Assembly (NCBI GenBank): GCA_947479055.1
Contig: CANJYE010000009.1
Span: 20,023-84,022 of the forward strand
Source of the DNA: Erythrobacteraceae bacterium
GTDB taxonomy: Bacteria > Pseudomonadota > Alphaproteobacteria > Sphingomonadales > Sphingomonadaceae
Length of the DNA stretch: 64,000 nt
Direction: 5' to 3'
In this document: positions 49,993 through 61,178 of the stretch, piece by piece
Numbering within the stretch: position 1 is the stretch's first letter
Layout of the letters: each line of letters opens with the position of its first letter
The notes under the pieces: model-generated
What the model was told of the DNA's origin: nothing
Database searches by the model: none
The model's input: the letters and a program-made list of their open reading frames with translations, nothing else
Made by a program: the position numbers and the translations under genes

Positions 49993-50027
49993 CCACCGCT
50001 CGGGCCACCGCTCGGGCCACCACTCCG
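49993..50027. repeat. 12-bp tandem repeat
   Basis: CCACCGCTCGGG occurs twice in a row (49993-50004, 50005-50016) with a third partial copy (CCACCACTCCG). It lies between tesB and the hppA terminator. No function is evident. Confidence 0.6.
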
Positions 50028-50034
50028 TCGCAAA

Positions 50035-50071
50035 CGAAAACCCCGCCCGGATCGCTCCGGACGGGGTTTCG
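50035..50071 (-). terminator. hppA terminator hairpin
   Basis: CGAAA and CCCCGCCCGG pair with CCGGACGGGGTTTCG, with one mismatch and a 6-nt loop (50035-50071). It lies 39 bp downstream of the hppA stop on the minus strand. The paired A/T ends give a U-rich 3' arm. Confidence 0.7.
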
Positions 50072-50109
50072 TTCAAGCCAACGGGTGTGGCCAGCGGGGT
50101 GCCGAAGGC

Positions 50110-52218
<2,109 letters not shown>

Positions 52219-52355
52219 AATTTCCCCCTTCCCATGAAACATCCGCGTTCACGACGCATGCCGTAACGCGATTTTGACGCGCCGCTATTAAGCACGGTGC
52301 CATTATTCGCAACCCCAAACCGGCGGATTTGCCCAGTCCAGGGTGGTTTTGGACG

Positions 52356-53228
52356 TTAATGTTGATAGCCGAGCGGATCATCCGGCGGCAGCGGGGCACC
52401 ATCCAGCAGCAGCGGGGATGGTTCCGCCTTGCGCACCTGGCCGATCCGGCAGGCCGGAACCGGCAGCGCGAGACCCTCGACGGCGGTGAACAGCAGCTGG
52501 TAATCATCGCCCCAGCGCAGCGCCTTTGCGCGGCGTTCCTCCGGCGCGGCGAGCGGCACAGCTGCGCTGTCGATGGCAAGAGTGACGCCACTGGCCTTCG
52601 CCAGCCGCAAAGCGTCGAGCAACAGGCCGTCCGACACATCCATCATCGCGCTGACATGCGGCGCGAGCGCGCGCCCCTCGGCCAGCAGGGCGACCGGGCG
52701 ACGATAGGCGGTGCTGTCGGCCCCGGTGCCGTCCCGCAGCGCCTCGAACCCAATCATCGCCGCGCCGACTGGGCCAGTGAGGTAAAGCGCGTCGCCGGCT
52801 TGCGCGCCGGAGCGCGAAGGAACCGGAGTGAAGCTCGCCCGCCCGATCGCGGTCAGCCCGAAGCTGCGCGGGCCGGGGCCGGAAGTGGTGTCGCCGCCCA
52901 GCAGCGGCACGCGGTAATGCGCCAGCGCCTCGCCCAGACCGGCGACGAAGCGGGCGTCGTCGGCACCCAGCATATAGCCAACCAGCACGCCCAGCGGTTC
53001 TGCCCCCTTGGCGGCAAGATCGCTGAGATTGGTGGCGACCAGTTTCCATGCGATGTCGGCTGCATCCTGCCCGGCGAGGGTGTGAACGCCTTCGACCATC
53101 ATGTCGTGGGTCAGGACAAGCGTTTCGGAACCGACTTCGAGCACCGCCGCATCATCCGCCAGTCCGCGCGCCGCAGGGTGGGTGGCGAGGGCGCGCAGGG
53201 CTGCGATGAAGGCGAGTTCGCCGCTCAC
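52356..53228 (-). CDS. thiL: thiamine-monophosphate kinase
   Basis: This is a 290-residue PurM-like ATP-binding protein. Key motifs are GLADDAAVL (near residue 22), VLTHDMMVEGVHT, NLSDLAAKGAEPLG, GGDTTSGPG, MDVSDGLLLDAL, and WGDDYQLLFT in the C-terminal half. It phosphorylates thiamine monophosphate to thiamine diphosphate. The start overlaps the nusB stop (ATGA), continuing the conserved nusB-thiL order. No TPP riboswitch was recognised upstream of the operon. It is the last gene of the hisG-hisD-nusB-thiL unit. Confidence 0.96.
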   Translation of the reverse strand: MSGELAFIAALRALATHPAARGLADDAAVLEVGSETLVLTHDMMVEGVHTLAGQDAADIAWKLVATNLSDLAAKGAEPLGVLVGYMLGADDARFVAGLGEALAHYRVPLLGGDTTSGPGPRSFGLTAIGRASFTPVPSRSGAQAGDALYLTGPVGAAMIGFEALRDGTGADSTAYRRPVALLAEGRALAPHVSAMMDVSDGLLLDALRLAKASGVTLAIDSAAVPLAAPEERRAKALRWGDDYQLLFTAVEGLALPVPACRIGQVRKAEPSPLLLDGAPLPPDDPLGYQH

Positions 53229-53674
53229 CTCACCGTCTTTGCCACCGCGTCCAGCAGGCCGTTGACGAATTTCGCCTCGCGCGCGTCGAAGAAGGCGTGG
53301 GCGACATCGACATATTCACTGATCGCGCTGGCGGCGGGGACATCGGCGCGGGCGAGCAGTTCATAGGCACCCGCGCGCAGGATCTGGAGCATGGTGCGGT
53401 CGAGCCGCTTCAGGCTCCAGCCGCTGGCCAGCCGTTCCTCCAGCAGGGCGTCGATCTCGTCGCGCCGGGCAATCGTGCCGCTGACGACATCATCGAAGAA
53501 CGACACCTCGGCATCGGCCAGGCGGATATCGTCGATTTCCTCGCCCAGCCGGTGCTGGTGGAATTCGTCGAGCAGGCGGGCGAGGGCGGTCCCTTCCATT
53601 TCCTGCTGGTAAAGTGCCTGCACGGCGGCAAGCCGGGCGGCGGAGCGCGCCTGGGAGCGTTTGTTGCTGTTCAT
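53225..53674 (-). CDS. nusB: transcription antitermination factor NusB
   Basis: This is a 149-residue all-helical protein. The N-terminal RNA-binding arginine motif is RSQARSAARLAAVQALYQQEM. The C-terminal conserved core is LDRTMLQILRAGAYELLARADVPAASAISEYVDVAHAFF, then VNGLLDAVAKTVR. It binds boxA RNA with NusE in rRNA antitermination. ATG 53674 overlaps the hisD stop by 4 bp, and its own stop overlaps thiL. The length is typical. Confidence 0.96.
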   Translation of the reverse strand: MNSNKRSQARSAARLAAVQALYQQEMEGTALARLLDEFHQHRLGEEIDDIRLADAEVSFFDDVVSGTIARRDEIDALLEERLASGWSLKRLDRTMLQILRAGAYELLARADVPAASAISEYVDVAHAFFDAREAKFVNGLLDAVAKTVR

Positions 53675-54960
53675 TTCAGGCGCACCTCGATCGAGCGGGC
53701 GTGGGCCGGCAAGCCCTCGGCATGGGCCAGTGCGACGGCGGCGGGGCCGATTGCCGCCAATGCGGCATCGTCCAGCTGGATGAAGCTGGTGCGCTTCATG
53801 AAGTCGAGGACCGACAGCCCGCTGGCAAAGCGCGCGCGGCGCCCGGTTGGCAGGACGTGGTTCGGCCCGGCGACATAATCGCCCACGGCCTCGGGCGTCA
53901 GGCGGCCCATGAAGATGCTGCCGGCATGGCGGATCGCTTCCATCAGCGGCTGGGGATCGTCCACCGCCAGCTGGACATGTTCTGCCGCCAGCGCGTTGGC
54001 GAGAGCGGGGGCTTCGGACAGGCTGTCGACCAGGATCACCACGCCATGATCGTCCCAGCTGGCGCGGGCGACCTTGTGAGTGGAAAGCTGCGCCGCCATC
54101 ACATCGAGATTGTCTTCCACCTGCGCGGCGAACTGGGCATCGTCGGTGATCAGGATCGATTGTGCGACCGGATCATGCTCGGCCTGGCTGAGCAGGTCGG
54201 CAGCGGTCCATTCCGGGTCGTTCTTCGCATCGGCAATGACCAGAATTTCGCTCGGCCCCGCCACCATGTCGATCCCGACCACGCCGTAAAGCTGGCGCTT
54301 GGCCTCCGCCACCCAGGCATTGCCGGGGCCGGTGACGACATCGACCGGCCTGATCTTCTGCGTGCCATAGGCCAGCGCACCCACCGCCTGCGCCCCGCCG
54401 ATCCGCCAGATCTCGTCCACTCCGGCCAGATGCGCGGCGGCCAGCACCAGCGGATTGGTCTGTCCCCGGGGCGTGGGAGTGACCACCACCAGCCGCCCGA
54501 CTCCGGCAACCTTGGCGGGAATTGCGTTCATCAGCAGCGAAGAGGGATAAGACGCCCGCCCGCCAGGCACATAGAGCCCGGCGGCATCGACCGGCAGCCA
54601 GCGCGCGCCAAGGCGGACACCGGCGTCGTCGGTATAGTCCCTGTCGTCGGGCAGCTGCGCCTGATGATAGGCGCGGATGCGCTCCGCCGCCAGTTCCAGC
54701 GCGGCGCGCAGCACGGGGTCGAGCGCGTCGAAGGCTTCACGGCAGGTTTCGGGCGAAACCTGCCAGTCGGCATCGTCGGTCAGCTGGTGGACGTCGAAGC
54801 GCTGGGTGTATTCGACCAGCGCGGCATCGCCCCGTCCGCGCACCTGATTGAGGATGGTGCGGACATCGGTGGCAACGTCCTCGTCACTCTCGCGCCGGTC
54901 GGCGACGAGGCGGGCGAAGGCCTTGGCAAAGCCGGGGTCCTTGGTCGAAAGCCGCAGCAT
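53671..54960 (-). CDS. hisD: histidinol dehydrogenase
   Basis: This is a 429-residue zinc enzyme for the last two steps of histidine biosynthesis, oxidising histidinol to histidine with NAD+. Motifs are LYVPGGRASYPSSLLM (near residue 128), GPGNAWVAEAKRQLYG, DMVAGPSEILV, SQAEHDP for Zn binding, and NHVLPTGRRARF near the end. The length matches the family. The start overlaps the hisG stop by 1 nt (TGATG), and the stop overlaps nusB, so hisG-hisD-nusB-thiL are translationally coupled. Confidence 0.97.
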   Translation of the reverse strand: MLRLSTKDPGFAKAFARLVADRRESDEDVATDVRTILNQVRGRGDAALVEYTQRFDVHQLTDDADWQVSPETCREAFDALDPVLRAALELAAERIRAYHQAQLPDDRDYTDDAGVRLGARWLPVDAAGLYVPGGRASYPSSLLMNAIPAKVAGVGRLVVVTPTPRGQTNPLVLAAAHLAGVDEIWRIGGAQAVGALAYGTQKIRPVDVVTGPGNAWVAEAKRQLYGVVGIDMVAGPSEILVIADAKNDPEWTAADLLSQAEHDPVAQSILITDDAQFAAQVEDNLDVMAAQLSTHKVARASWDDHGVVILVDSLSEAPALANALAAEHVQLAVDDPQPLMEAIRHAGSIFMGRLTPEAVGDYVAGPNHVLPTGRRARFASGLSVLDFMKRTSFIQLDDAALAAIGPAAVALAHAEGLPAHARSIEVRLK

Positions 54961-55613
54961 CAGGCGGAAGTTCCGCTGGCGACAGCGCGGAATTTCTCGA
55001 CCAGTTCAGCCACCCGGCTGTCGGTCTTGAGCGCAGCGCGGTTGACGATCAGCCGGGCGGAAACCTGCATGATCTCATAGGTTTCAACCAGTCCGTTGTC
55101 CTTCAGCGTGCGGCCTGTGGAAACCAGATCGACGATCCGCCCTGAGAGGCCGAGGCTGGGGGCGAGCTCCATCGCGCCGTTGAGCTTGATGCATTCGGCC
55201 TGCACCCCTTGCGCCTCATAATGGCGCCGGGTGATGTTGGGATATTTGGTGGCGACGCGCAGATGGGTGGCGGCGCTCGGCAGGCCGGCGGTGGCGACGG
55301 GTTCCGCCACCGACAGGCGGCAATGGCCGATTTCGAGGTCGACCGGCGCGTAAAGCTCCGGATAGGCGAATTCCTCGATTACATCGGAGCCGACGATCCC
55401 GGCCTGCGCCGCGCCATGGGCGACGAAAGTGGCAACATCGAAAGCGCGCACGCGGATGATCCGCACATCGCCACCGACCGTGTCGAAACTGAGCGCGCGA
55501 TTGCCCTTGTCGTGAAAGCCCGCTTCCGGAACGATCCCGGCGCGCGCCATCACCGGCAGCGCCTCGTCAAGGATGCGCCCCTTGGGCACGGCGAAAGTAA
55601 GCGGCTTGGTCAT
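54960..55613 (-). CDS. hisG: ATP phosphoribosyltransferase catalytic subunit, short form
   Basis: This is a 217-residue HisG. Motifs are [14 protein letters not shown] near the start, [11 protein letters not shown], the PRPP loop [13 protein letters not shown] near residue 178, and a Lys-rich end. It lacks the C-terminal regulatory domain of long HisG, so it should need HisZ as regulatory subunit, which is not encoded in this window. It catalyses the first step of histidine biosynthesis. Start ATG 55613; a longer frame to 55649 has a non-conserved N-terminus. It is the first gene of the four-gene operon. Confidence 0.96.
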   Translation of the reverse strand: MTKPLTFAVPKGRILDEALPVMARAGIVPEAGFHDKGNRALSFDTVGGDVRIIRVRAFDVATFVAHGAAQAGIVGSDVIEEFAYPELYAPVDLEIGHCRLSVAEPVATAGLPSAATHLRVATKYPNITRRHYEAQGVQAECIKLNGAMELAPSLGLSGRIVDLVSTGRTLKDNGLVETYEIMQVSARLIVNRAALKTDSRVAELVEKFRAVASGTSA

Positions 55614-55653
55614 GGCCGCGCACTTAGAAGCCGGAGGGGCAAAGGGCAACCGT

Positions 55654-56550
55654 TCAGGGATCGGTGATCGTCAGCGGCACTTGCGGAAGAGGGATGAATT
55701 CCGCCTCGTCGCCGGGGACTTTCGGGAAGCGACCCTCGCGCCAGTCGGACTTGGCCTGATTGATCCGCTCGCGCGAGGAGCTGACGAAGTTCCACCACGC
55801 GTGGCGCGGGGTGGAAAAAGCCTCTCCGCCCAGCAGCATCACCCTGCCGCCGTCCTGCGAGGTGAGCTTCATCGCGGAGCCGGGGGCGAGGACATAGAGC
55901 ACATAGCGTTCCAGCGCCTGTCCATCGAGCGTCGCCTCGCCTTCGGCCAGCAGCACCGCGCGCTCTTCCGCCACCGCGTCGATCGGGATGGCTGCGCCGG
56001 GGGCGAGAATGATTTCGGCATAGATCGTGTCGGCATACGTGGTGGTCGGCGCGCTTGCGCCCCATAGCGTGCCCATGATGACGCGTGCCTCGGCTCCGCC
56101 CGCTTCGACCAGCGGCAGGTCGCGGCGGCATTCGAAGGCGGGGTCGATCTCCTCTTGCCCGTCGGGCAGGGCGAGCCAGGTCTGCATGCCGAACAGGCGT
56201 GGGCCTTTCGCGCGTTCTTCCGCCGGGCTGCGTTCGGAATGGACAATGCCGCGCCCGGCGGTCATCAGATTGACCTGGCCGGGTCGGATGGTGGCAAAGG
56301 TGCCCAGGCTGTCGCGATGGTCGATCGCGCCCGCGAATTTCCCGGCGAACAGCCAGGTCACGGTGGCGAGGTTGATATGGGGGTGCGGGCGCACATCCAT
56401 CCCGGTGTCGATGGCAAGCTGGGCCGGGCCAAGCTCATCCACGAAGATGAAGGGGCCCACCATCCGCCGCGCTTTCGATGGCAGCACCCGCCGGACCTTG
56501 AAATCGCCGAGATCGTGCGTCGTCGGCAGGATCGTCTGGATAATACTCAT
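55654..56550 (-). CDS. pirin-family cupin protein
   Basis: This is a 298-residue bicupin. The N-terminal metal site is in [18 protein letters not shown] with H-x-[11 protein letters not shown] and [11 protein letters not shown], giving the His and Glu ligands of pirins. The C-terminal cupin ends [21 protein letters not shown], a characteristic pirin tail. Some pirins are quercetin dioxygenases; others are regulators. The start is ATG 56550. It is separated by 4 bp from the upstream bolA on the same strand, suggesting co-transcription. The bacterial role of most family members is not established. Confidence 0.92.
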   Translation of the reverse strand: MSIIQTILPTTHDLGDFKVRRVLPSKARRMVGPFIFVDELGPAQLAIDTGMDVRPHPHINLATVTWLFAGKFAGAIDHRDSLGTFATIRPGQVNLMTAGRGIVHSERSPAEERAKGPRLFGMQTWLALPDGQEEIDPAFECRRDLPLVEAGGAEARVIMGTLWGASAPTTTYADTIYAEIILAPGAAIPIDAVAEERAVLLAEGEATLDGQALERYVLYVLAPGSAMKLTSQDGGRVMLLGGEAFSTPRHAWWNFVSSSRERINQAKSDWREGRFPKVPGDEAEFIPLPQVPLTITDP

Positions 56551-56554
56551 GGCC

Positions 56555-56827
56555 TTACTCCCCCGGTGCGATTGCCCTGATTGCCAGGGCATGGACCCGC
56601 TGGCCGGGAATGTCGCCCAATGCCCGGTTGACCATCCGCTGGCGTTCCAGCCGCGATTTGCCGGTGAAGGCGGCGCTGGCGATGGTTACGGTGAAATGGC
56701 TCTCGTCCGTTCCGTCATCGCCTATGTGGCCGCGATGGCTTGCGCTGTCGTTGCTGATGTCCAGCGCGCTGGGCGCGAAGGCCTGTTGCAGCAGCTGGCG
56801 CATTTCCTGGGCGATCGGTCCGGTCAT
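56555..56827 (-). CDS. bolA: BolA-family protein
   Basis: This is a 90-residue BolA-like protein. It has the typical helix (IAQEMRQLLQQAF), the strand with conserved DESHF (HFTVTIASAAFTGKSRLERQRMVNRAL) including the His, and the C-terminal VHALAIRAI. BolA proteins partner with monothiol glutaredoxins in iron-sulfur handling. ATG 56827 has AAAGGAGAG in front. It is divergent from the J-domain gene, whose start is only 31 bp away. This bolA/dnaJ neighbourhood precedes cobS in many alphaproteobacteria. Confidence 0.93.
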   Translation of the reverse strand: MTGPIAQEMRQLLQQAFAPSALDISNDSASHRGHIGDDGTDESHFTVTIASAAFTGKSRLERQRMVNRALGDIPGQRVHALAIRAIAPGE

Positions 56828-56858
56828 TTTCTCTCCTTTGGGGCTTTTCATATAGGCG

Positions 56859-57455
56859 ATGATTCCCCATCCTGAAGGGGAGATGCGCGACAGGTTCCAG
56901 GGACGACACGAAAACGCCGGGCAGCCATGCCAGGTTCCCGGCTGCGGGGAGCCGGGCGAATTCCGCGCGCCCGGCAGCCGTCCGCCCGGTTTTGACGGTC
57001 CGGGCGAATGGCGCTGGTTCTGCCTCGATCATGTCCGCGCCTTCAACTCCGGCTATGACTGGTTCGAAGGGATGAGCAGCGAGGAAATCCTGCGCGCGCA
57101 ATCGCCCGTGGCCGGGTGGGAAGGCCAGACCCGCGCCTTCAGCCCGACAGCAGGGATCGACGGGGCACCGCGCTGGGCCGATTTTGCCGATCCGATTGAT
57201 GCAATCGCTGCAAGGGCGCGCGGCTTCCGCCGGACAAAGGGCGTGGATCGCCGCTTCTCGCCGGAGGAACGCCGCGCGCTGGAGGTGATGGGGCTGGGCG
57301 GGGAGTGCGAGCGGGCGGACCTGCGCCGCCGCTATTCCGACCTTGTCCGCCGTTACCACCCCGATCGCAACGGCGGTGACCGCAGCCACGAGGCGCGATT
57401 GCGCGCGGTGGTGGAGGCTTATCAAGTGCTGAAGGGCAGCACTGCTTTCGCCTGA
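56859..57455 (+). CDS. J-domain (DnaJ-like) protein with N-terminal metal site
   Basis: This is a 198-residue protein with a C-terminal J-like domain (about residues 133-195). The HPD motif is in RRYHPDRNGGD, and the helix II context is ADLRRRYSDLVRR. The N-terminal part has CQVPGC...FCLDH, a likely zinc-binding C-x4-C...C-x2-H site. It would stimulate an Hsp70. In many alphaproteobacteria this gene lies next to bolA and upstream of cobS and cobT. Here the order is kept up to a block of three minus-strand genes. ATG 56859 lies 31 bp from bolA, so the two share a short divergent promoter region. Confidence 0.88.
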   Translation: MIPHPEGEMRDRFQGRHENAGQPCQVPGCGEPGEFRAPGSRPPGFDGPGEWRWFCLDHVRAFNSGYDWFEGMSSEEILRAQSPVAGWEGQTRAFSPTAGIDGAPRWADFADPIDAIAARARGFRRTKGVDRRFSPEERRALEVMGLGGECERADLRRRYSDLVRRYHPDRNGGDRSHEARLRAVVEAYQVLKGSTAFA

Positions 57456-57459
57456 CGCC

Positions 57460-57921
57460 TTATGCCTCGCACAAGGCGGCGAGCTGGTCCGCGCAGACCA
57501 TCCAGCCCTGTTCGAAGCCCAATTCGGCATGCTGGCGGCAGGCTTCCTCGGTCCAGTGGCGAGCGGTGGCGGTATAACGCGTTCCTTCGCCTTCAGGCGC
57601 GATTTCCCAGACACCGACCATGAACGGCCCTGTCGGCTCGAACGCGGCATTGACGGCGTCGGTCGAAACCCAGCGTTGGCCTTCGTCCCAGGCGAGAATG
57701 ACGCCTTCGATCGGGTTCTGCTCGCCATTCGGCCCACGCATCACCATGGCGGTGCGCCCGCCGGGGCGGCGTTCCAGCGCGATGATTTCGGTCGTCCAGG
57801 GCTTGGGGCACCACCATTCGGTCAGGCGGTCCGTCATCACCTGCCACACTTTTGCGGGCGGCGCGGCGATGTGGCGGGTGACGGACAGGGCATGGGTGCC
57901 GGCATCGGATGGGGCAGTCAC
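57460..57921 (-). CDS. SRPBCC (AHSA1-like) domain protein
   Basis: This is a 153-residue START/Bet v1-fold protein. AHSA1-type features are LSVTRHIAAPPAKVWQVMTDRLTEWWCPKPW, then GPNGEQNPIEGVIL and GTRYTATARHWTEEACRQHAELGFEQGWMVCADQLAAL. Such proteins bind hydrophobic ligands; function is mostly unknown. I chose GTG 57921 with GAGGAGA upstream because the longer frame to 58035 overlaps the GST gene and is not protein-like. It is the last gene of a three-gene minus-strand block (VOC, GST, SRPBCC). It converges with the J-domain gene, 4 bp apart. Confidence 0.86.
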   Translation of the reverse strand: MTAPSDAGTHALSVTRHIAAPPAKVWQVMTDRLTEWWCPKPWTTEIIALERRPGGRTAMVMRGPNGEQNPIEGVILAWDEGQRWVSTDAVNAAFEPTGPFMVGVWEIAPEGEGTRYTATARHWTEEACRQHAELGFEQGWMVCADQLAALCEA

Positions 57922-57932
57922 GGCGGTTCTCC

Positions 57933-58589
57933 TCAATCGAGGTCGGGTGCCCCGGGGGGAAAGTATGACCTGTACGGCCGCGCCTGTTCCACGCAACGTG
58001 CAACTGGCGGCAGGGCAAGCAGATGGGCCCGCCATTCACGCAGCAGCGGGCATTGTTCGGGGATCGGATCAACCCAGTCGGCATAGAACAAGGATGGCGC
58101 GGCCGCGCATTCGACCAGGCTGACGCCTGCTTCGGGCGGGGCATAGGTGGCGCGCCAGCTTTCCAGCCAGCCATAGCTTTGCCGCAGCCGCTCTGTCGAT
58201 TCGGCGATTCGCGCGGCATCGGGCTGCTCTGCGCCGCGCAGATATTCGCCGACCACCGCCTGCATCGGAGTCATGACGTAATTGTCGAAGATGCGATCGA
58301 ACATCCGCGTTCGCAGGGCCTCGTCCGGGTCCTGCGGGATCATCCGAGTGGAACCGGCGTGGTGGAGGTCGAGCCATTCGATGATCGAACTCGATTCCAT
58401 GATGACCGTGCCGTCATCATTCAGCAGCGGGAACTTGCCCCATGGTCCGCCGTGCCGGGCGAGGAAAACTCCATTTTCGGGGTGATCCTCGTCAAGGATA
58501 GCGAGTTCATAGTCCAGCTCCAGCGCGTGGAGCGCGATCTGCGCCTTCCAGGTGTAAGACGAGAACGGATGTCCGATCAGTGACAGCAT
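57933..58589 (-). CDS. glutathione S-transferase
   Basis: This is a 218-residue GST. N-domain: LIGHPFSSYTWKAQIALHAL with a catalytic Ser or Tyr, FPLLNDDGTVIMESSSIIEWLD carrying the cis-Pro region and ES glutathione site. C-domain is helical, ending RPYRSYFPPG. It conjugates or transforms electrophiles with glutathione. It is in a block with SRPBCC and VOC genes on the same strand (12 bp and 3 bp gaps), so the three are probably one transcript. The block separates bolA/dnaJ from cobS. Confidence 0.9.
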   Translation of the reverse strand: MLSLIGHPFSSYTWKAQIALHALELDYELAILDEDHPENGVFLARHGGPWGKFPLLNDDGTVIMESSSIIEWLDLHHAGSTRMIPQDPDEALRTRMFDRIFDNYVMTPMQAVVGEYLRGAEQPDAARIAESTERLRQSYGWLESWRATYAPPEAGVSLVECAAAPSLFYADWVDPIPEQCPLLREWRAHLLALPPVARCVEQARPYRSYFPPGAPDLD

Positions 58590-58592
58590 TGC

Positions 58593-59102
58593 CTATCCCA
58601 TTCTTGCCGCCTTGATGGCGGCGATGTCGATTTTCGTCATACCCATCATCGCTTCGAACACGCGCTTGCGTGCGGCGGGATCGGGATCGGCTATCCCCCC
58701 GCTCAGCGCGCGCGGGGTGATCTGCCAGGAAATGCCCCAGCGATCCTTGCACCAGCCGCATTGGCTGGGCGATCCGCCGCCGCTGGTGATCGCGTCCCAG
58801 TAGCGGTCGGTCTCCTCCTGATCGTCGGTCGCGACCTGGAAAGAGAACGCCTCGCTGTGGCGGAACTGCGCCCCGCCATTGATGCCGATGCAGGGCAGGC
58901 CGAGCACGGTGAATGTCACCACCAGCGCATCGCCCGCCTTTCCGTCCGGATAATCGGACGGGGCGTGATGGACGGCCGTCAACTCGCTGTCGGGGAAAGT
59001 GTCCGCATAGAAGCGCGCGGCACCCTCGGCGTCGCCTTCAAACCACAGGCAGATGGTGGCTTTTCCGTCATGCTGTTCTGGACCATTCGGATTGCTGGGC
59101 AC
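58593..59102 (-). CDS. PhnB-like VOC family protein
   Basis: This is a 169-residue protein of the PhnB/3-demethylubiquinone methyltransferase-like VOC subgroup. Pattern: ATICLWFEGDAEGAARFYADTFP, then GLPCIGINGGAQFRHSEAFSFQV, RYWDAITSGGG, CGWCKDRWGISWQI, and RKRVFEAMMGMTKIDIAAIKAA, a typical family C-terminus. No methyltransferase motif is present, so the old name is not meaningful. Start GTG 59102 with CCAGGAGCAAG upstream. It is first in the VOC-GST-SRPBCC block. The substrate is unknown. Confidence 0.88.
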   Translation of the reverse strand: MPSNPNGPEQHDGKATICLWFEGDAEGAARFYADTFPDSELTAVHHAPSDYPDGKAGDALVVTFTVLGLPCIGINGGAQFRHSEAFSFQVATDDQEETDRYWDAITSGGGSPSQCGWCKDRWGISWQITPRALSGGIADPDPAARKRVFEAMMGMTKIDIAAIKAARMG

Positions 59103-59285
59103 GGCTTGCTCCTGGATGGGATAGGCAGGTGCTGCCACTATTGAGAAGCAGTCGCAAGCTGTGTTTGGCGCGCCACCGCCCCGCCTCGCCGCATAATGGT
59201 GGCGCCAACGAATTGTGACTAATCGTTCCGATCCGCGCCAAGCCTGTTGCAGCGCGGCGCAGGCGCGGTTAGGCAGCATGCCGCG

Positions 59286-60278
59286 ATGAACGAGCACACC
59301 AGATCCCAGTCCGAACACGGCGCCAGCACCATTCTGTCCGCGCCCGATATCGAAATCAGCGTCCGCGATGTCTTCGGCATCGATGTGGACATGACCTGCC
59401 CGGCCTTTTCCAGGGCGGACGAGCGGGTGCCCGATCTCGATCCCAACTATGTGTTCGATCCGGACACCACGCTGGCGATCATCGCCGGGTTCGCTTTCAA
59501 CCGCAGGGTGATGGTGCAGGGCTATCACGGCACCGGCAAGTCGACCCACATCGAACAGGTTGCCGCCCGCCTCAAATGGCCGTGCATCCGCATCAATCTC
59601 GATGCCCATATCAGCCGGATCGACCTCATCGGCCGCGACGCGATCGTGCTGCGCGATGGCCTGCAGGTCACCGAATTTCGCGAAGGCCTGCTGCCCTGGG
59701 CGCTCCAGCACCCGGTGGCGCTGGTGTTCGACGAATATGACGCAGGCCGCCCGGACGTGATGTTCGTGATCCAGCGCGTGCTGGAAACCGAAGGCAAGCT
59801 GACCCTGCTCGACCAGAACCGGGTGATCCGGCCCGATCCGGGCTTCCGCCTGTTCGCCACCGCCAACACGGTGGGCCTGGGCGATACCAGCGGGCTCTAT
59901 CACGGCACGCAGCAGATCAACCAGGGCCAGATGGACCGCTGGAACATCGTGGTCGCGCTCAATTATCTGCCGCAGGAAACCGAACGGGCGATTGTCGGGG
60001 CCAAATCGCCCGAGACCGATCCGGCGGTGGTCGCCAACATGATCCGCGTGGCCGACCTGACCCGCCAGGGCTTCATCAACGGCGATATCTCCACCGTGAT
60101 GAGCCCGCGCACGGTGATCACATGGGCGCAGAACGCGGCGATCTTCAAGGACGTCGGCTTCGCCTTCCGCCTCTCGTTCCTCAACAAGTGCGACGAGACG
60201 GAACGGATGCTGGTGGCGGAATATTACCAGCGGGTGTTTGGCGTGGACTTGCCGGAAAGCGTGGTGGGGAAGGGGTGA
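59286..60278 (+). CDS. cobS: cobaltochelatase subunit CobS
   Basis: This is a 330-residue AAA+ ATPase of the aerobic cobaltochelatase. Walker A is [14 protein letters not shown] near residue 76, Walker B is [13 protein letters not shown] near residue 149, and the sensor region [20 protein letters not shown] is typical of CobS. With CobT and CobN it inserts Co2+ into hydrogenobyrinate a,c-diamide in cobalamin synthesis. Start ATG 59286. CobT normally follows directly; here the next gene is an unknown secreted protein 4 bp downstream, so cobT must lie elsewhere or be absent. No cobalamin riboswitch was recognised upstream. Confidence 0.95.
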   Translation: MNEHTRSQSEHGASTILSAPDIEISVRDVFGIDVDMTCPAFSRADERVPDLDPNYVFDPDTTLAIIAGFAFNRRVMVQGYHGTGKSTHIEQVAARLKWPCIRINLDAHISRIDLIGRDAIVLRDGLQVTEFREGLLPWALQHPVALVFDEYDAGRPDVMFVIQRVLETEGKLTLLDQNRVIRPDPGFRLFATANTVGLGDTSGLYHGTQQINQGQMDRWNIVVALNYLPQETERAIVGAKSPETDPAVVANMIRVADLTRQGFINGDISTVMSPRTVITWAQNAAIFKDVGFAFRLSFLNKCDETERMLVAEYYQRVFGVDLPESVVGKG

Positions 60279-60282
60279 TCGA

Positions 60283-61161
60283 ATGACGGCTTTAATAGGG
60301 TATGCCCAGGCTGGGCATGTTCGTCGTTTCATTGGATTATCTATCGCACTCGCGGCCTTCCTCAATTCTTTTCCCCCCGCGACAGCTCAGACCCAGGGAC
60401 TCCCGAAGGTCTTGGAACAGGCGACGCTCTACTATCAGCCCAATAAGATGGGCGCGGGGGTCAAGACCGTACGACGCGGAGAAAATATTATCGTACGGCC
60501 TACCGTTTGGGACTTGTCTGCCAAAGTGGGAAGTTCCGTATCGATAAAGACAAGCGAGGGAATGGTCGTAATTCCTGAAGGAACGATCCTTCCTGCTGTC
60601 AAGATTTACAATTTATCGGGTTATTCTGGTGTCGCGACAGCATTTTGCACGGTGGAACGGAAAAGCGTGCCGGATCGTCAGCCTTCCCCCTGGGGCAATC
60701 TGCTGGCCAAGATCGAACATTCGATGGAGGATGGAAGAAAGTGCTTGCTCGACAGCGATGGTGATGGTTTGGCGGAACTGGGATTTCTTTTGGACGATGG
60801 TCAGCCTTCCGACCGTCTGCCTAGCTCAATCACACCTGTAGCTCTGAATGTTGCGGAGATGCGGGAACGTGAATCGGGCAACAGTGTGGAAATCAGTGTT
60901 GTAAGGATAAAACGCCCCGGATTTTTCATCAGCATTTCAGAACAGGGAAAAGGTCGGCTGTTTGAGAAAATTTACACCGATCGCGGTGTGGATATGCGCT
61001 GGCAGGACGCGCCACGTGATGCGGCACTTCCCTTGGACATGGACGTCTATGGAGCGAGGATAAGAATATTGGAATCAAATGACGCGGATCACACCTTGAA
61101 AGTCGAATTGGTAGATTCAGACGAATATGTCGAAGTGCCGTCTCTCTGGGTTGTGCGATGA
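60283..61161 (+). CDS. secreted protein of unknown function with DxDxDG loop
   Basis: This is a 292-residue protein with a signal-peptide-like start (RRFIGLSIALAAFLNSFPPATAQ, cut near residue 36), so it is periplasmic or envelope-associated. The mature part is beta-rich (e.g. NIIVRPTVWDLSAKVGSSVSI). It contains KCLLDSDGDGLAELG, a D-x-D-x-D-G Ca2+-binding-type loop. I recognise no family. The ATG 60283 has AGGGGTGATC upstream and lies 4 bp after the cobS stop. The gene is more A/T-rich than its neighbours and uses codons unlike them, which suggests a recent arrival. It occupies the usual place of cobT. Confidence 0.8.
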   Translation: MTALIGYAQAGHVRRFIGLSIALAAFLNSFPPATAQTQGLPKVLEQATLYYQPNKMGAGVKTVRRGENIIVRPTVWDLSAKVGSSVSIKTSEGMVVIPEGTILPAVKIYNLSGYSGVATAFCTVERKSVPDRQPSPWGNLLAKIEHSMEDGRKCLLDSDGDGLAELGFLLDDGQPSDRLPSSITPVALNVAEMRERESGNSVEISVVRIKRPGFFISISEQGKGRLFEKIYTDRGVDMRWQDAPRDAALPLDMDVYGARIRILESNDADHTLKVELVDSDEYVEVPSLWVVR

Positions 61162-61178
61162 CAATTTTTATATAAAAT

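Noticed and set aside
55614..55653. Possible regulatory leader or T-box before hisG
   Set aside because: Only 40 bp separate hisG from the pirin gene stop; there is no room for an attenuator and no His-codon leader peptide is seen.
59103..59285. Possible cobalamin riboswitch upstream of cobS
   Set aside because: No B12-box-like sequence or long structured leader was recognised in the 183 bp.
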